A DNA stretch of 57,581 bases from Acidimicrobiaceae bacterium. Its GTDB lineage: Bacteria > Actinomycetota > Acidimicrobiia > Acidimicrobiales > Aldehydirespiratoraceae. This document shows, piece by piece, positions 27,196-35,672 of this stretch; the stretch's first letter is position 1, and each line of letters starts with the position of its first letter. The position numbers and the translations under genes were made by a program. The stretch lies in contig JAERSO010000054.1 of NCBI GenBank assembly GCA_016845585.1, positions 1 to 57,581 on the forward strand, written 5' to 3'. The notes under the pieces are model-generated. The model saw nothing but the letters and a program-made list of their open reading frames with translations. It did no database searches and was not told where the DNA came from.

Positions 27196-28548
27196 TCAGC
27201 GGTCCCCGGCGAGCCACGCCGTGGCACGCGTCAGAACGTGATCGGAACGGTCGATGATGTCATCGATGACAGCCTGGTCGGCGATCAGCGGCGGTGAATA
27301 GGTGAGCATCGTGGCGCCACGGTCGTCGGGGCGGATGAGCAGGCCGGCGTCGCGCACCATGCGGGCGAGTACGCCACCCTGCAGCCCGGCCGTCTCCTCG
27401 TCGGTCAGATCGCGACCCTCGGACCGGCTGCCCATGAACTCAAGGGCGTAGAAGAAGCCGGTGCCACGCTTCTCGCGCAGCACGTCGTACTTCTCGACGA
27501 GCGAATCCATACCAGCGGCGAAGTACGCCTCGTTGGCCCGAACGTGTTCCATGATCCCCTCGTCGTGCATCGCCTGCATGTTGGCGACGGCGACGGCCGT
27601 GGAGACGGGATGGCCACCGAAGGTGGAGCCGTGGTTGTACAGGGCGACATCACTGTCCCAGATCCTCTCCAGGAGCGGGCGGCGCACCACCACACCACCG
27701 AGCGGCAGGTAGGCACTGGTGACACCCTTGGCGAACGTGATCATGTCGGGCACGACACCGAACCGTTCACTGCCGAAGAAGTGGCCGAGGCGCCCGAACG
27801 AGCAGATGACCTCGTCGGCGCAAAGCAGGACACCGTACTTGTCGCAGATGCGGCGAAGTTCCTGCCAGTAGCCCTCGGGTGGCACCACGCAACCGCGGCC
27901 GTTCTGGACCGGCTCGGCGATCACGAGGGCCACCGTCTCCGGGCCCTCAGCGAGAATCATTTCTTCCACGGCTGCCGCTGATGCCAGCGCATCTGGCGTG
28001 TCCCCGTAGGTGTTGGGGACGTTGCATACACCGTCCCACAGCATCGGCAGGAACGTCTTGCGGAACTTCGGCACGCCAGTGACGGTCAGCGCCGCCAACG
28101 TGGTGCCGTGGTAGGACCACTCACGGGAGATGACCTTGTAGCGGGAGTCCTCGCCGTTGGCGACGTGGTAGTTGCGGGCGAACTTCAGCGCCGACTCGAC
28201 CGCTTCGGAGCCGGAGCTCACGAAGAACGTGTCGTTGAGGTCCCCCGGCGCCACCTCGGCGATCATCGTGGCGGCCTTGGTGACGGGCTCATGGGTCGTT
28301 CCCCAGTTGGGGTAGAACGCCATCTTCTCCATCTGCTTGGAGGCAACCGCGGCCAGATCGGCGCGACCATGGCCGAGGTTGGTGCAGAACAGTCCGGCAA
28401 GACCATCGAGGTACTTGTTGCCGTCGGTGTCCCAGACGTAGCAACCCTCGCCGTGGTCCATGACGATCATGTCGTCGGCGTTCCATGCGGCACCCTTGGT
28501 GAAGTGCGGAACGACGTGGGCCTGGGCGTCAGAACGTAGATCAGACAT
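27196..28548 (-). CDS. tpa: Taurine:pyruvate aminotransferase (class III)
   Basis: This PLP-dependent aminotransferase (450 aa) has SSGSEAVESALKFARNYH, the cofactor Asp245 in CADEVICSFGR and the Schiff-base Lys274 in TFAKGVTSAYLPLGG. Placed with xsc and tauABC, it should move the amino group of taurine to pyruvate, giving sulfoacetaldehyde and alanine. No alanine dehydrogenase is in the window to recycle the alanine. The start at 28548 has a GAAGGGAT ribosome-binding site, preferred over an upstream ATG at 28611 that falls in the promoter. Other omega-aminotransferase activities cannot be excluded. Confidence 0.88.
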   Translation of the reverse strand: MSDLRSDAQAHVVPHFTKGAAWNADDMIVMDHGEGCYVWDTDGNKYLDGLAGLFCTNLGHGRADLAAVASKQMEKMAFYPNWGTTHEPVTKAATMIAEVAPGDLNDTFFVSSGSEAVESALKFARNYHVANGEDSRYKVISREWSYHGTTLAALTVTGVPKFRKTFLPMLWDGVCNVPNTYGDTPDALASAAAVEEMILAEGPETVALVIAEPVQNGRGCVVPPEGYWQELRRICDKYGVLLCADEVICSFGRLGHFFGSERFGVVPDMITFAKGVTSAYLPLGGVVVRRPLLERIWDSDVALYNHGSTFGGHPVSTAVAVANMQAMHDEGIMEHVRANEAYFAAGMDSLVEKYDVLREKRGTGFFYALEFMGSRSEGRDLTDEETAGLQGGVLARMVRDAGLLIRPDDRGATMLTYSPPLIADQAVIDDIIDRSDHVLTRATAWLAGDR

Positions 28549-28610
28549 CGCGATCCCTTCATCAGTGGATCGCCCCCGCGACCCAACCAAGGAAAGGCTA
28601 GCAGGGTTCA

Positions 28611-28620
28611 ATTATACCAT
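28611..28620 (-). promoter_or_regulatory. tpa-tau operon promoter, extended -10
   Basis: On the minus strand the sequence reads ATGGTATAAT: a perfect TATAAT with the TGn extension. No good -35 lies 17 nt upstream. The start would be near 28604, giving a 5' untranslated region of about 56 nt with a ribosome-binding site, unlike the leaderless genes elsewhere in the window. Confidence 0.6.
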
Positions 28621-28666
28621 CTAGCACTTTCGCGAGTGTGGCTAACTTTGGTGGGCGGCCAGGCAC

Positions 28667-29644
28667 TCAAAGCGTTAGGTCGACGATCGCCTTCCCTGAG
28701 ACCTTGCGCTCGGCGATGTCCTGGATCGTGCGCGCAGCCTGCTCGAACGGCACCGGCGGGTAGAGGGCCGGCTTAACCTTGCCTGCACGGGCGAGATCGA
28801 AGATGTCCTGCATCTGGCGACCGACACTGTCGGGGTCGCGCATCAGCGAGGCGCCCCAGTGCACGCCGACGATGGAGTAGTTCTTGAGCAGCGCGTGGTT
28901 CGTCGGCGCGTCGGCGATGCCGCCGACGAACCCGATGATCAGGAGCCGACCATCCCAGGCCATGCACCGGCGGACCTGGTGGAAGGCGTCGCCGCCCACG
29001 GCGTCGTAGGCAACGTCGACGCCTCCGCCGCTCATCTCGCGAACCGTGTCGACCCATTCCGGGGTCTCGCGGTGATCGACCACGAGTTCGCACCCGAGGC
29101 TGCGAACCAACGCCGCCTTCTCCTCGCCGCCGACGATGGCGATCGGGATCGCGCCCGCGGCGAGGGCGAGCTGGATGCATGCCGTGCCGGTACCACCGGC
29201 AGCGCCGGTGATCAGAACGGTCTCCCCCGGTTGCACCTTGGCCCGGTTGTGGAGCGCGAAAAGGGTGGTGCAGTAGTTCACCGGCAGAGCGGCAGCCTCG
29301 CCTGCGGTCAGCGCGTCGGTCGGGTAGGCGTGGCAGCTGGCGGCCGCCACCGCGTGCTTCTCGGCAAGTCCGCCACCCAGCAACGTGACGGCCGTCCCGA
29401 TATCGAGCCCCTGGACCCCATCACCGAGTGCGGAGACGATGCCGGCCGTCTCACCGCCCGGCACATGGGGGAACGTCGTCTTCACCTGGTACATGCCTCG
29501 ACATTGCAGGACATCGGGGAATGTGAGCCCCACGGCCGTGGTGTCGATCACGACCTGCCCGGGCCCGGGCACCGGGTCGGGGACCTCCTCGAGCTTCAGG
29601 ACGTCGATTGGGTCGCCGAGTTCGTGTGACTGCCAGATGCGCAT
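28667..29644 (-). CDS. NADPH:quinone oxidoreductase-like zinc-independent alcohol dehydrogenase
   Basis: The 325-aa medium-chain dehydrogenase/reductase has a GroES-like N-terminal domain and a Rossmann domain with TGAAGGTGTACIQLA (about 146-160). It lacks the zinc-ligand clusters, as in quinone oxidoreductases. The substrate is unknown. The ATG at 29644 has TATCTT (29651-29656) 6 nt upstream, so the transcript is probably leaderless. It is divergent from the hydantoinase genes, so it may be linked to them, or it may be independent of both flanking pathways. Confidence 0.88.
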   Translation of the reverse strand: MRIWQSHELGDPIDVLKLEEVPDPVPGPGQVVIDTTAVGLTFPDVLQCRGMYQVKTTFPHVPGGETAGIVSALGDGVQGLDIGTAVTLLGGGLAEKHAVAAASCHAYPTDALTAGEAAALPVNYCTTLFALHNRAKVQPGETVLITGAAGGTGTACIQLALAAGAIPIAIVGGEEKAALVRSLGCELVVDHRETPEWVDTVREMSGGGVDVAYDAVGGDAFHQVRRCMAWDGRLLIIGFVGGIADAPTNHALLKNYSIVGVHWGASLMRDPDSVGRQMQDIFDLARAGKVKPALYPPVPFEQAARTIQDIAERKVSGKAIVDLTL

Positions 29645-29717
29645 GCGCTGAAGATACTCCGGACGATCTGCCGGGGCGATCCGGGTCGGCGGTCACGGCT
29701 GGTGCATGCTGGTGGAG

Positions 29718-31760
29718 ATGACCTGGCGCTGTGCGATCGCGGTTGATGTCGGCGGGACCTTCACCGATCTCGTGGTCGCGCGCACCGACGGCGGCCAACA
29801 GGTGGCCAAGGTCCCGTCTGTTCCCACGGACCCCTCCAAGGGGGTCTTCGACAGCCTCGCCGTGGCAGCCGCTGAGCTCGGCTCATCCGTTGGCGACCTT
29901 CTCGGCCGGTGTGACCGACTCGTCCACGGCTCAACTGTCGCCACCAACGCCGTCCTCACCCGCAACTTGGCGAAGGTGGGGCTCGTCACGACGGAGGGCT
30001 TTCGTGACTCGCTCGAGATCCGTCGAGGAATCCGCGCCGACCAATGGGATCATCGAGCACCGTGGCCGCCTGTCCTGGTCCCCCGCCATCTCCGGCTCGG
30101 TGTCGGCGGCCGAATCGATGAACACGGCATCGAACTCGCACCGCTGGACGAGGAGACGGTGATCGCGGCGATCGAGACGTTTCACCGCGAAGGGGTCGAG
30201 GCGGTCGCCGTCTGCCTGCTTCACAGCTACTGCAACCCCGCCCACGAGCAGCGAGTCGCGGAGATGCTGCGCTCTCGATGGCCGGCGACGCTCACCACTG
30301 TTTCGAGCGAACTGGTGCCGCTTCTCGGCGAGTACGCCCGCACGTCGACCGCGGTGGTCAACGCCGGGTTGGTCCCGGCCGTCGGTGGCTATCTGAGCCG
30401 CCTGGCCGATGGTCTCCGTGAACTGGGACTGAGCGGTCCGTTGCTCATGCTCCAGTCGAACGGCGGCACCGTGCCGGTCGATGCCGTGGCATCGCGTCCG
30501 GTCGATCTCGTGCTCTCCGGACCAGCAGCCGTGGGCGGGGCCATGCAACGACTCGCCTCGGATGCCGAAGCACTCGTCTCGATGGAGATCGGGGGCACCT
30601 CCTGCGACGTGGCCGTCACCGTCGATGGCGACGTGGCCGTTGTCGATGGCTTGGAGGTCGGCGGCTACCACCTCAATGTCCCGGCAGTCGACGTTCACAC
30701 GGTCGGCGCGGGCGGCGGAACCATCGCTGAGGTGGACGACGCGGGTCTCCTCCACGTCGGACCCACGGGTGCAGGTGCCGACCCGGGGCCGGCCTGCTAC
30801 GGCCGTGGGGGCCTCCTCCCGACCGCCACCGATGCTCATCTCCTGCTCGGCCGACTTCGGCCCGGCCCGTACGCCGGCGGATCCATCGACCTCGACGAGA
30901 GCCTCGCCAGCGCCGCGATGGGCGCTCATGTCGGCCTGCCTCTGGGCCTGCCGATCGACGAGGCGGCACAGGGCGTCATCGCTCTCCTCGAGCAGCACCT
31001 CCGCCATGCCGTCGAGACGATCACGATCGAGCGCGGCCGGGATCCCCGCCGAATGACCCTTGTCGCCGCCGGCGGCGCCGGGGGTCTGCACGGCTCATCC
31101 ATCGCCCGAGCGCTGGGGTGTCGCCGACTGATCATCCCCGCGGAAGCCGGTGTGTTCTGCGCGTTGGGGATGCTCGACAGCGACCTTCGTCGGGACGTGT
31201 CACGGAGCATTGTCGGATCTCTGGACGTCCTCGGCCGCGTCGGGCTCGTCGAGGCGTTGCGGTCGGAACAAGGGCGCGCCGATGCCCTGGTGACCGCAGA
31301 GTGGCCGGCGGACGTCACCACCGACAGCTCCTGGCACATCGACATGCGCTACCCCGGTCAGCTGTGGTCCGTGCGTGTCGCAGCCGACGAAGACACGACG
31401 GTCGCCGACCTCCGCACCGCCTTCGAGACGCAGTACGAGCGACTGTTCGGCCACATCCAGCCCGACGGGGCGCTCGAAGTCACCGCCGTGGGCGCGACGG
31501 TTCACGGCCGACTCCGTCGGGCGCCGGCGGTCACCTGTCCGCCCCGAGCCACACCTGCGCCCATCGAGCACCGGCGCTGCTGGGTCGACCCGAGGAACGG
31601 CTGGCTCGATGTCCCCGTCCACGTCGGCGACACGCTCGGATCCGGAGCGACGCTGACCGGCCCATTCCTCGTCGAAGCGAGGACCACCACGGTTCTGGGC
31701 CTCCCCGGAGACGAACTCACGGTCGGCGGCAACGGCGACATGGAGATGGAACTGCGATGA
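29718..31760 (+). CDS. hyuA: Hydantoinase/5-oxoprolinase A subunit (HyuA family)
   Basis: The 680-aa protein is the ATP-binding subunit of an ATP-dependent cyclic amide hydrolase (N-methylhydantoinase, oxoprolinase or caprolactamase type). It shows the ASKHA phosphate loop DVGGTFTD (10-17), HGSTVATNAVL, the second ATP-site EIGGTSCDVA and the GGAGGLHG segment. The exact substrate is unknown. The start at 29718 (MTWRC) fits family N-termini; an in-frame ATG 12 nt upstream is possible. It overlaps hyuB as ATGA and leads a three-gene plus-strand operon. Confidence 0.9.
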   Translation: MTWRCAIAVDVGGTFTDLVVARTDGGQQVAKVPSVPTDPSKGVFDSLAVAAAELGSSVGDLLGRCDRLVHGSTVATNAVLTRNLAKVGLVTTEGFRDSLEIRRGIRADQWDHRAPWPPVLVPRHLRLGVGGRIDEHGIELAPLDEETVIAAIETFHREGVEAVAVCLLHSYCNPAHEQRVAEMLRSRWPATLTTVSSELVPLLGEYARTSTAVVNAGLVPAVGGYLSRLADGLRELGLSGPLLMLQSNGGTVPVDAVASRPVDLVLSGPAAVGGAMQRLASDAEALVSMEIGGTSCDVAVTVDGDVAVVDGLEVGGYHLNVPAVDVHTVGAGGGTIAEVDDAGLLHVGPTGAGADPGPACYGRGGLLPTATDAHLLLGRLRPGPYAGGSIDLDESLASAAMGAHVGLPLGLPIDEAAQGVIALLEQHLRHAVETITIERGRDPRRMTLVAAGGAGGLHGSSIARALGCRRLIIPAEAGVFCALGMLDSDLRRDVSRSIVGSLDVLGRVGLVEALRSEQGRADALVTAEWPADVTTDSSWHIDMRYPGQLWSVRVAADEDTTVADLRTAFETQYERLFGHIQPDGALEVTAVGATVHGRLRRAPAVTCPPRATPAPIEHRRCWVDPRNGWLDVPVHVGDTLGSGATLTGPFLVEARTTTVLGLPGDELTVGGNGDMEMELR

Positions 31761-33433
31761 ACGACCCCGTTCAGCTCGCCCTCGTCCAGGCCCGCCTCGA
31801 CCATCTGTGTCGGCACATGGGGTGGGTGATGACCCGCACTGCGCGAAGCCCGATCTTCAGTCAGAGTCACGACTTCTCCTGCTTCGCCACCAACCGCGAT
31901 GGCGTGCTCGTCTCCACGGCCGACGGCATCCCGATCCACACCGGAGGAGGCGGGTTCGCCGTTCGGGCGATCCTGGACGCATACCGCGATCAGCTGGCGA
32001 CCGGCGATGTCTATCTCCTGAACGATCCGTACGAGGCCGGCGGAAACCATCTCCCCGACTGGGTCGTCGCCCGGCCGGTCTTCGTGGATGATGCACTCGT
32101 CGGCTTCTGCTGCAACCGGGCCCACCAGAGCGACATCGGCGGTGGTGCCGCCGGCACCTACAACCCGGTTGCCACCGAGATCTTCCACGAGGGGATCCGG
32201 CTCCCGGTCATGCGGCTGGCGGTTCGCGGCGAGATTCGTGAGGATCTGTGGCGTCTCCTGATGGCCAACACTCGTACACCGGACCTGTTGGACGGTGACC
32301 TCCGGGCAATGCTCGGCTCGACGCGCATCGGCGAGGAACGGCTTGTCGAACTGGTGGAAGACCTGGGTCTCGACGCCGCGCTTGCCGCGTTCTCCGGCGT
32401 CTGCGATCACGCTGATCAGCGGTTCCGATCGGTCATCGAGGCCTTGCCCGATGGTCGCTGGGCGGCCACCGAAACCTGGGACGATGACTGCTTCGGTCCC
32501 GTCGACCCACTGCTCCGGCTCGAACTCGCAATCACCATCGAGGGCGACCGGCTCACCGCCGACTTCACCGGCACGGACCCCCAGATCCGCGGGTTCAAGA
32601 ACAGCGCATGGGTGAACACATGGTCCGCCATCTCCATGGGGCTGGCGGCATTCTTCGAACCCGATCTGCCTCGCAACGAAGGCACGTTTCGCTGCGTCGA
32701 GATGATCGCCCCGGAGGGAACGATCGTGAACGCGCGGCCGCCGGCGCCGCTCACGATGAACACCGTCATTCCCGCCCACGAAATCGTGCACCTCGTGTGG
32801 CGCTGCCTGTCGCAAGCGGACCCCTCCCGCTCGCTGGCCGGCTGGGGCAAGAACATCTTCGGCGTCACTGCCGGCACCGATGGCGACACGCCCTACGTCC
32901 TCTACCACTGGAATGCAGCCGCGGGCGGCGGTGCCACCCCGACCCGCGACGGCTTCAATCAGATCGGCCATCTGATCGCGCTCGGCGGGCTCACCCTGCC
33001 CGACGTCGAGTTCACCGAACAGCGCTATCCGATCCGCTACCACCGCCAGGAGTTTCGCTGTGACGGCGGCGGCGCAGGAACCTTCCGGGGCGGGACGGGC
33101 ATCGACTACGAAGTGGACGTCACCACGCGTGCGCGCTGGTCGTTTCGAGGCGAAGGACTCGGTGCACCGACCGGCTACGGCGTCGCCGGAGGACTCGACG
33201 GGCAAGGCGGGGAGATGACGCTGCACGGGCTCGAGCGCGAGGGTTCTGATCCATGGCCGGCCCCGAAGTACGGCTTGGAAGAGTTTCCGGCCGTCCGGAT
33301 GGTGGCCCGCTCCCCCGGTGGCGGGGGCTGGGGCGACCCCCGCGCTCGCCGCCGTGAGCTCGTGGAGCGCGACCTCCGGGATGAGGTCATCTCCCTCGAA
33401 GCGGCACACACCCTGTACGGCTACGAACCATGA
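31757..33433 (+). CDS. hyuB: Hydantoinase/5-oxoprolinase B subunit (HyuB family)
   Basis: The 558-aa partner of HyuA carries out ring opening. It has the family's SHDFSCFATN segment, LNDPYEAGGNHLPDW (about 94-108), DIGGGAAGTYNP and the C-terminal GAGTFRGGTG and RSPGGGGWGDP glycine-rich stretches. Start ATG at 31757 overlaps the hyuA stop. A long open frame continues upstream but lies inside hyuA. It is followed after 13 nt by a molybdenum hydroxylase subunit, so the three probably form one pathway. Confidence 0.9.
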   Translation: MNDPVQLALVQARLDHLCRHMGWVMTRTARSPIFSQSHDFSCFATNRDGVLVSTADGIPIHTGGGGFAVRAILDAYRDQLATGDVYLLNDPYEAGGNHLPDWVVARPVFVDDALVGFCCNRAHQSDIGGGAAGTYNPVATEIFHEGIRLPVMRLAVRGEIREDLWRLLMANTRTPDLLDGDLRAMLGSTRIGEERLVELVEDLGLDAALAAFSGVCDHADQRFRSVIEALPDGRWAATETWDDDCFGPVDPLLRLELAITIEGDRLTADFTGTDPQIRGFKNSAWVNTWSAISMGLAAFFEPDLPRNEGTFRCVEMIAPEGTIVNARPPAPLTMNTVIPAHEIVHLVWRCLSQADPSRSLAGWGKNIFGVTAGTDGDTPYVLYHWNAAAGGGATPTRDGFNQIGHLIALGGLTLPDVEFTEQRYPIRYHRQEFRCDGGGAGTFRGGTGIDYEVDVTTRARWSFRGEGLGAPTGYGVAGGLDGQGGEMTLHGLEREGSDPWPAPKYGLEEFPAVRMVARSPGGGGWGDPRARRRELVERDLRDEVISLEAAHTLYGYEP

Positions 33434-33446
33434 GGTTGGACGTCAG

Positions 33447-35672
33447 ATGATCCGACTCGATGACATCGCTCTCACGACCGGCGCCTCGGACTACCTGGCC
33501 GATCTCCCGTTCGACGGGCTCCACGCGGTGTTCGTGCGTTCCTCGGTGGCCCACGGGGTGATCGAGACGATCGATGTCGCCGATGCCTTGGCGCTCGACG
33601 GCGTGATCGCCGTCGAGACCGCAGAGACCCTCGGCCTCGGCCCGTTCGAACACGTCGGCGGGCTGGACCCGCGCCAGCGCAGTCATCCACTCGCTTCGGG
33701 GAGGGTGCGCCACGTCGGCGAGGCCGTGGCGGTGATCCTCACGGAGTCCGAATCGATCGCGCAGGATGCGCTCGAGCTGGTCGTGGTGGAGATCGACGAC
33801 CTCGCCGCAATCGTCGAGCCGGGCCCTGATGCTCCCCTTCTCTACGGCGATTCCGGCACGAACCAGGCCCATCGCCTCGATGCCGAGGGAGAGGACGACC
33901 CGGTCGCGGGTGCCGACCTGGTCGTCGAGCTCACCGTCGCCAACCAGCGGGTCGCCTCGGCGACGATGGAGAACGACGGCATCATCGCCACCCCGGATGC
34001 GTCCGGAGGCCTCGACGTCTGGTGCACGTCGCAGGGCGTTCACGCGATCCGCAGCGGCCTGTGCCGGTCGCTCGGTCGGTCTCCGGACACGATGCGTGTT
34101 CGATCACCGGCTGTGGGTGGCGGCTTCGGCGGTCGGGCCACTGCCCCGGTGGAGTTCGCAGTCGTCTGCCAGCTCGCGATCCGCACCGGGAAGCCCGTGC
34201 GCTGGCTGCAGACCCGATGGGAGAACCTGACCGGGATGCCGCAGGGCCGAGGCATCCAAGCGGCCATGAGGCTCGGTCTCGATGCCGATGGCCGTCTCCT
34301 CGGTTTCGATGTGGAGGCCCTCGCCGACACCGGATCGACGACACACATGGCCGGCCTGCTGATGGTCAGCGCGCGCCGCCAGGCCGCCGGCCTCTATCGG
34401 TTGCCTCACGTGCGCTGGCAGGGGCGAGCGATGCTGACCACCACGACACCGGTCGGCGCGTATCGAGGTGCCGGCCAGCCCGAGGCGAACCACGCCCGCG
34501 AGCGGATCATCGATGTGGCGGCCCGGCGAGCGGGCATCGACCCGATCGACTTCCGTCGTCGCAACCTTCTGCGAGCCGACGAGCTCCCTGCCACCCAACC
34601 GGGCGGCGTCACCTACGACGATGCCGATCCCGTCGGTGCGCTCGACCAGGCCGTCGACCTCGCGGACGTCGCTCGCTGGCGGTCCGAACAGGCGGATCGG
34701 CGACGCCAGGGTTCCACCCGCGAACTCGGTATCGGCGTGGCCTGCTATGCGCAGACGAGCGGTCGCGGCACACCCGCGGACTCGGCGGTTCTCCGGATCG
34801 ACGCGGACGGTCGGGTGTTTCTCGGCTGTGCCAGTCCGTCGCATGGCCAATCGCATGCCACGACGTGGCGGGCTCTCATCGAGGAGCGCCTCGGCGTCGC
34901 TCCCGAGATGATCCAGATCATCGACGCCGATACCGAGGCGGTTGCCGACGGACAGAGCACCGGCGGGTCGCGGGCCACGCAGGTCCTGGGGTCGATCATC
35001 ACGAACGCATGCGCCGACATGGTGGCGAGTGCCCGAATCATCGCCGCCGACCGACTCGAGGCGAGCCCCGCGGATCTCGTCGTCGTACCGGCTGGCTACG
35101 GCCGCGGCGCCGGCCTGTCGGTGGCGGGGGTGCCCACCAGCCGAATCACCTGGGCCGAAGCGGCCGAGGAATCGACCAGCCACTGCCTCGAGTCGACCCG
35201 GTCGGAATCCGTGGCGGGTGAGGCGCATCCCTACGGCACCCATGTGAGCGTCGTGGAGGTCGACGTCGACACCGGTCGTATCGATCTGCTCGCCCACACG
35301 GCGCTCGACGACTGCGGCACGGTCCTGCAGCCGACGTTCGTCGCGGGCCAACAGCACGGTGGGTCCGCCGCTGGAATCGCTCAGGCGCTCTTCGAGAGCG
35401 TGTCGTTCGACGAATACGGCAATCCCGAGGCGAGCACGTTTCTCACCTATCTGTTGCCCGGTCCCACCGAACTGCCGTCCATCACTGCCCACACGATTTC
35501 GACGCCGACAGCTCGCAATGCCCTGGGAACCCGAGGCATCGGGGAGAACGGATGCAACGGCGCCACCGCCGCGGTTCACAATGCCGTCATCGATGCGCTG
35601 ACGCCCTACGGCATCGAGCACATCGATCTCCCGTTGACGCCGCAGCGAGTGTGGCGAGCTATCGCGGGTTGA
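33447..35672 (+). CDS. Xanthine dehydrogenase-family molybdenum-binding large subunit
   Basis: The 741-aa protein has the aldehyde oxidase/xanthine dehydrogenase a/b hammerhead and MoCo-binding domains: VGGGFGGR (about 223-230), AYRGAGQPEA (about 338-347), GQSHATTW and the catalytic Glu700 in GTRGIGENG. The active-site loop is AYRGAGQ, not the AYRCSFR of true CO dehydrogenase. It would hydroxylate a heterocycle or aldehyde using water. No FAD or 2Fe-2S subunit is nearby, so electron partners must come from elsewhere. It follows hyuB by 13 nt, and its end overlaps the convergent aminotransferase by 14 nt. Confidence 0.88.
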   Translation: MIRLDDIALTTGASDYLADLPFDGLHAVFVRSSVAHGVIETIDVADALALDGVIAVETAETLGLGPFEHVGGLDPRQRSHPLASGRVRHVGEAVAVILTESESIAQDALELVVVEIDDLAAIVEPGPDAPLLYGDSGTNQAHRLDAEGEDDPVAGADLVVELTVANQRVASATMENDGIIATPDASGGLDVWCTSQGVHAIRSGLCRSLGRSPDTMRVRSPAVGGGFGGRATAPVEFAVVCQLAIRTGKPVRWLQTRWENLTGMPQGRGIQAAMRLGLDADGRLLGFDVEALADTGSTTHMAGLLMVSARRQAAGLYRLPHVRWQGRAMLTTTTPVGAYRGAGQPEANHARERIIDVAARRAGIDPIDFRRRNLLRADELPATQPGGVTYDDADPVGALDQAVDLADVARWRSEQADRRRQGSTRELGIGVACYAQTSGRGTPADSAVLRIDADGRVFLGCASPSHGQSHATTWRALIEERLGVAPEMIQIIDADTEAVADGQSTGGSRATQVLGSIITNACADMVASARIIAADRLEASPADLVVVPAGYGRGAGLSVAGVPTSRITWAEAAEESTSHCLESTRSESVAGEAHPYGTHVSVVEVDVDTGRIDLLAHTALDDCGTVLQPTFVAGQQHGGSAAGIAQALFESVSFDEYGNPEASTFLTYLLPGPTELPSITAHTISTPTARNALGTRGIGENGCNGATAAVHNAVIDALTPYGIEHIDLPLTPQRVWRAIAG

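Noticed and set aside
21080-28622. Shared 9-mer AGATGGTAT before xsc (21080-21088) and before tpa (28614-28622).
   Set aside because: A 9-mer match between two intergenic regions of this size is likely by chance, and the two copies lie in opposite orientation relative to the genes. The 17-bp site is the better operator candidate.
31118-31756. Long in-frame extension of hyuB upstream of 31757.
   Set aside because: It overlaps hyuA, lacks family similarity, and ATGA coupling at 31757 gives the normal protein.
33447-35672. CoxL-type carbon monoxide dehydrogenase.
   Set aside because: The active-site loop is AYRGAGQ rather than the AYRCSFR of true CO dehydrogenase, and no CoxMS subunits are adjacent.
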